Assembly (NCBI GenBank): GCA_017628305.1
Contig: JAGBZI010000037.1
Location: forward strand, 1-32,178
Reading direction: 5' to 3'
DNA length: 32,178 nt
Source of the DNA: Tidjanibacter sp.
Lineage (GTDB): Bacteria; Bacteroidota; Bacteroidia; Bacteroidales; Rikenellaceae
In this document: one piece after another, positions 31,402-32,178 of the stretch
Layout: every line of letters starts with the position of its first letter
How positions within the stretch are numbered: position 1 is the first letter of the stretch
Notes under the pieces: model-generated
What the model saw: the letters and a program-made list of their open reading frames with translations, nothing else
What the model was told of the DNA's origin: nothing
Databases searched by the model: none
Position numbers and translations under genes: made by a program

Positions 31402-32178
31402 TTAAATTATTGAAAAATAGTTGAGGACCTGCTCTTGGTCAGAGAAGTGGCGCTTCTCGGTGCCGATAATCTGGTAGTTCTCATGACCCTTGCCCGCAAT
31501 GAGCACCACATCGCCCCGCTCCGCCATGCGCAGAGCAGTACGGATAGCCTGCTCACGGTCGGGAATGGTGAGGTAGTTGGTGTGGCCCACAACCCCCTGC
31601 TCCATATCCTTCAGGATGGATGCAGGGTCCTCCGTGCGGGGATTGTCGGAGGTGAAGATGGCTGTGTGGGAGTTTTTCACAGCAATGGCAGCCATCTCGG
31701 GGCGCTTGGTGCGGTCCCTGTCGCCACCACAGCCACACACGGTTATCAGCCTGCGAGCAGTGCCCACGCCAAGTATGGTGTCAATGACATTCTCCAGCGC
31801 ATCGGGAGTGTGGGCATAGTCCACAATGGCAACCACTCCACTCCTCGAACGGAAGGTCTGAAACCTGCCACACACGCTCTCCAGCGAGCTGAGTGCCACG
31901 AGCACCTCCTCGCTGCTAAAGCCCAACAGGCAGGCAGCACGATAGACCGCCGTGAGGTTGTAGCCATTGAACCTGCCCAATAGGTGCGACCACATCTGCT
32001 TGCCGTCAATCTCCAGCAGCATACCCTCCAGCGTGGTCTCGAGAATCTTTGTGTTCGTACCTCCCACGCCGCGCAGCGAATAGGTGTGGCGCTCGGCCTT
32101 GCAGTTCTGTACCATCACGGCACCATTCTTATCGTCGGCATTGGTGAGTGCCCAGCTATCCTTGCCGAGTCCGTCGAA
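31402..32178 (-). CDS. murE: UDP-MurNAc-tripeptide ligase MurE, C-terminal part (5' end outside window)
   Basis: 259 codons open to the right edge. The missing N-terminal part should be about 230 residues and include the ATP P-loop. The visible part has FDGLGKDSWALTNADDKNGA at the edge, LLGRFNGYNLTAVYRAA, DYAHTPDALENVID, VCGCGGDRDRTKRPEMA, and FTSDNPRTEDPASI. DNPR is the meso-diaminopimelate specificity motif (lysine-adding MurE has D(D/N)P(N/A) forms instead), so this cell wall should contain meso-DAP. AGKGHENYQ near the C-terminus is also typical. mraY follows after 65 AT-rich bases. Confidence 0.97.
   Translation of the reverse strand, partial: FDGLGKDSWALTNADDKNGAVMVQNCKAERHTYSLRGVGGTNTKILETTLEGMLLEIDGKQMWSHLLGRFNGYNLTAVYRAACLLGFSSEEVLVALSSLESVCGRFQTFRSRSGVVAIVDYAHTPDALENVIDTILGVGTARRLITVCGCGGDRDRTKRPEMAAIAVKNSHTAIFTSDNPRTEDPASILKDMEQGVVGHTNYLTIPDREQAIRTALRMAERGDVVLIAGKGHENYQIIGTEKRHFSDQEQVLNYFSII

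Overview
The window is a GC-rich stretch of a Bacteroidota chromosome, most likely Bacteroidales. Three things point there: Bacteroidota-type promoters (TAnnTTTG -7 boxes), the absence of Shine-Dalgarno sequences with AT-rich leaders instead, and the gene content (SusC-like TonB receptor with an N-terminal regulatory domain, GldE, and a cell-wall cluster in the Bacteroidota order murE-mraY-murD-ftsW-murG-murC-ftsQ-ftsA-ftsZ). An Alistipes-like (Rikenellaceae) host fits the base composition, but this is a guess.

Left part (1-7329, all minus strand): one compact urea-nickel operon, ureA-ureB-ureC-ureE-ureF-ureG-ureD, then a urea transporter and a NikM/CbiM-type ECF transporter subunit with a C-terminal PDGLE domain that runs off the left edge. 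Urea uptake, the enzyme, all four accessory proteins and nickel uptake are therefore read in one direction. Divergent from ureA is a fluoride exporter, crcB, behind a promoter and a leader of about 115 nt with several possible stems. Next come an OprB-like porin and a TonB-dependent receptor (minus strand). The receptor promoter overlaps a near-perfect 20-bp palindrome.

Middle part (11.7-18.1 kb): ridA and a META-domain lipoprotein gene are read divergently from two abutting -7 boxes. A two-gene operon follows, encoding a putative lipoprotein and an overlapping radical SAM/SPASM enzyme, behind what looks like an ECF-sigma promoter. Then come rpsA (ribosomal protein S1) with its own promoter and terminator, and rnz (RNase Z, possibly leaderless) followed by a small outer-membrane beta-barrel gene.

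Right part (18.3-32.2 kb, all minus strand): the division and cell-wall cluster from murE (5' end outside the window) to ftsZ, continuing without an obvious break into gldE, a phosphopantetheinyl transferase and ung, which ends at a short hairpin.

No gene-free stretch exceeds 300 bases. The largest are 11471-11721 (receptor promoter, palindrome, ridA terminator), 14335-14536 (terminator, rpsA promoter and leader) and 18087-18276 (two terminators). No tRNA, rRNA, insertion sequence or CRISPR array was seen. The best candidate for a poorly described system is the radical SAM/lipoprotein pair at 12.7-14.3 kb. The nickel/urease block with its fluoride exporter and palindrome-controlled receptor is the next most interesting.
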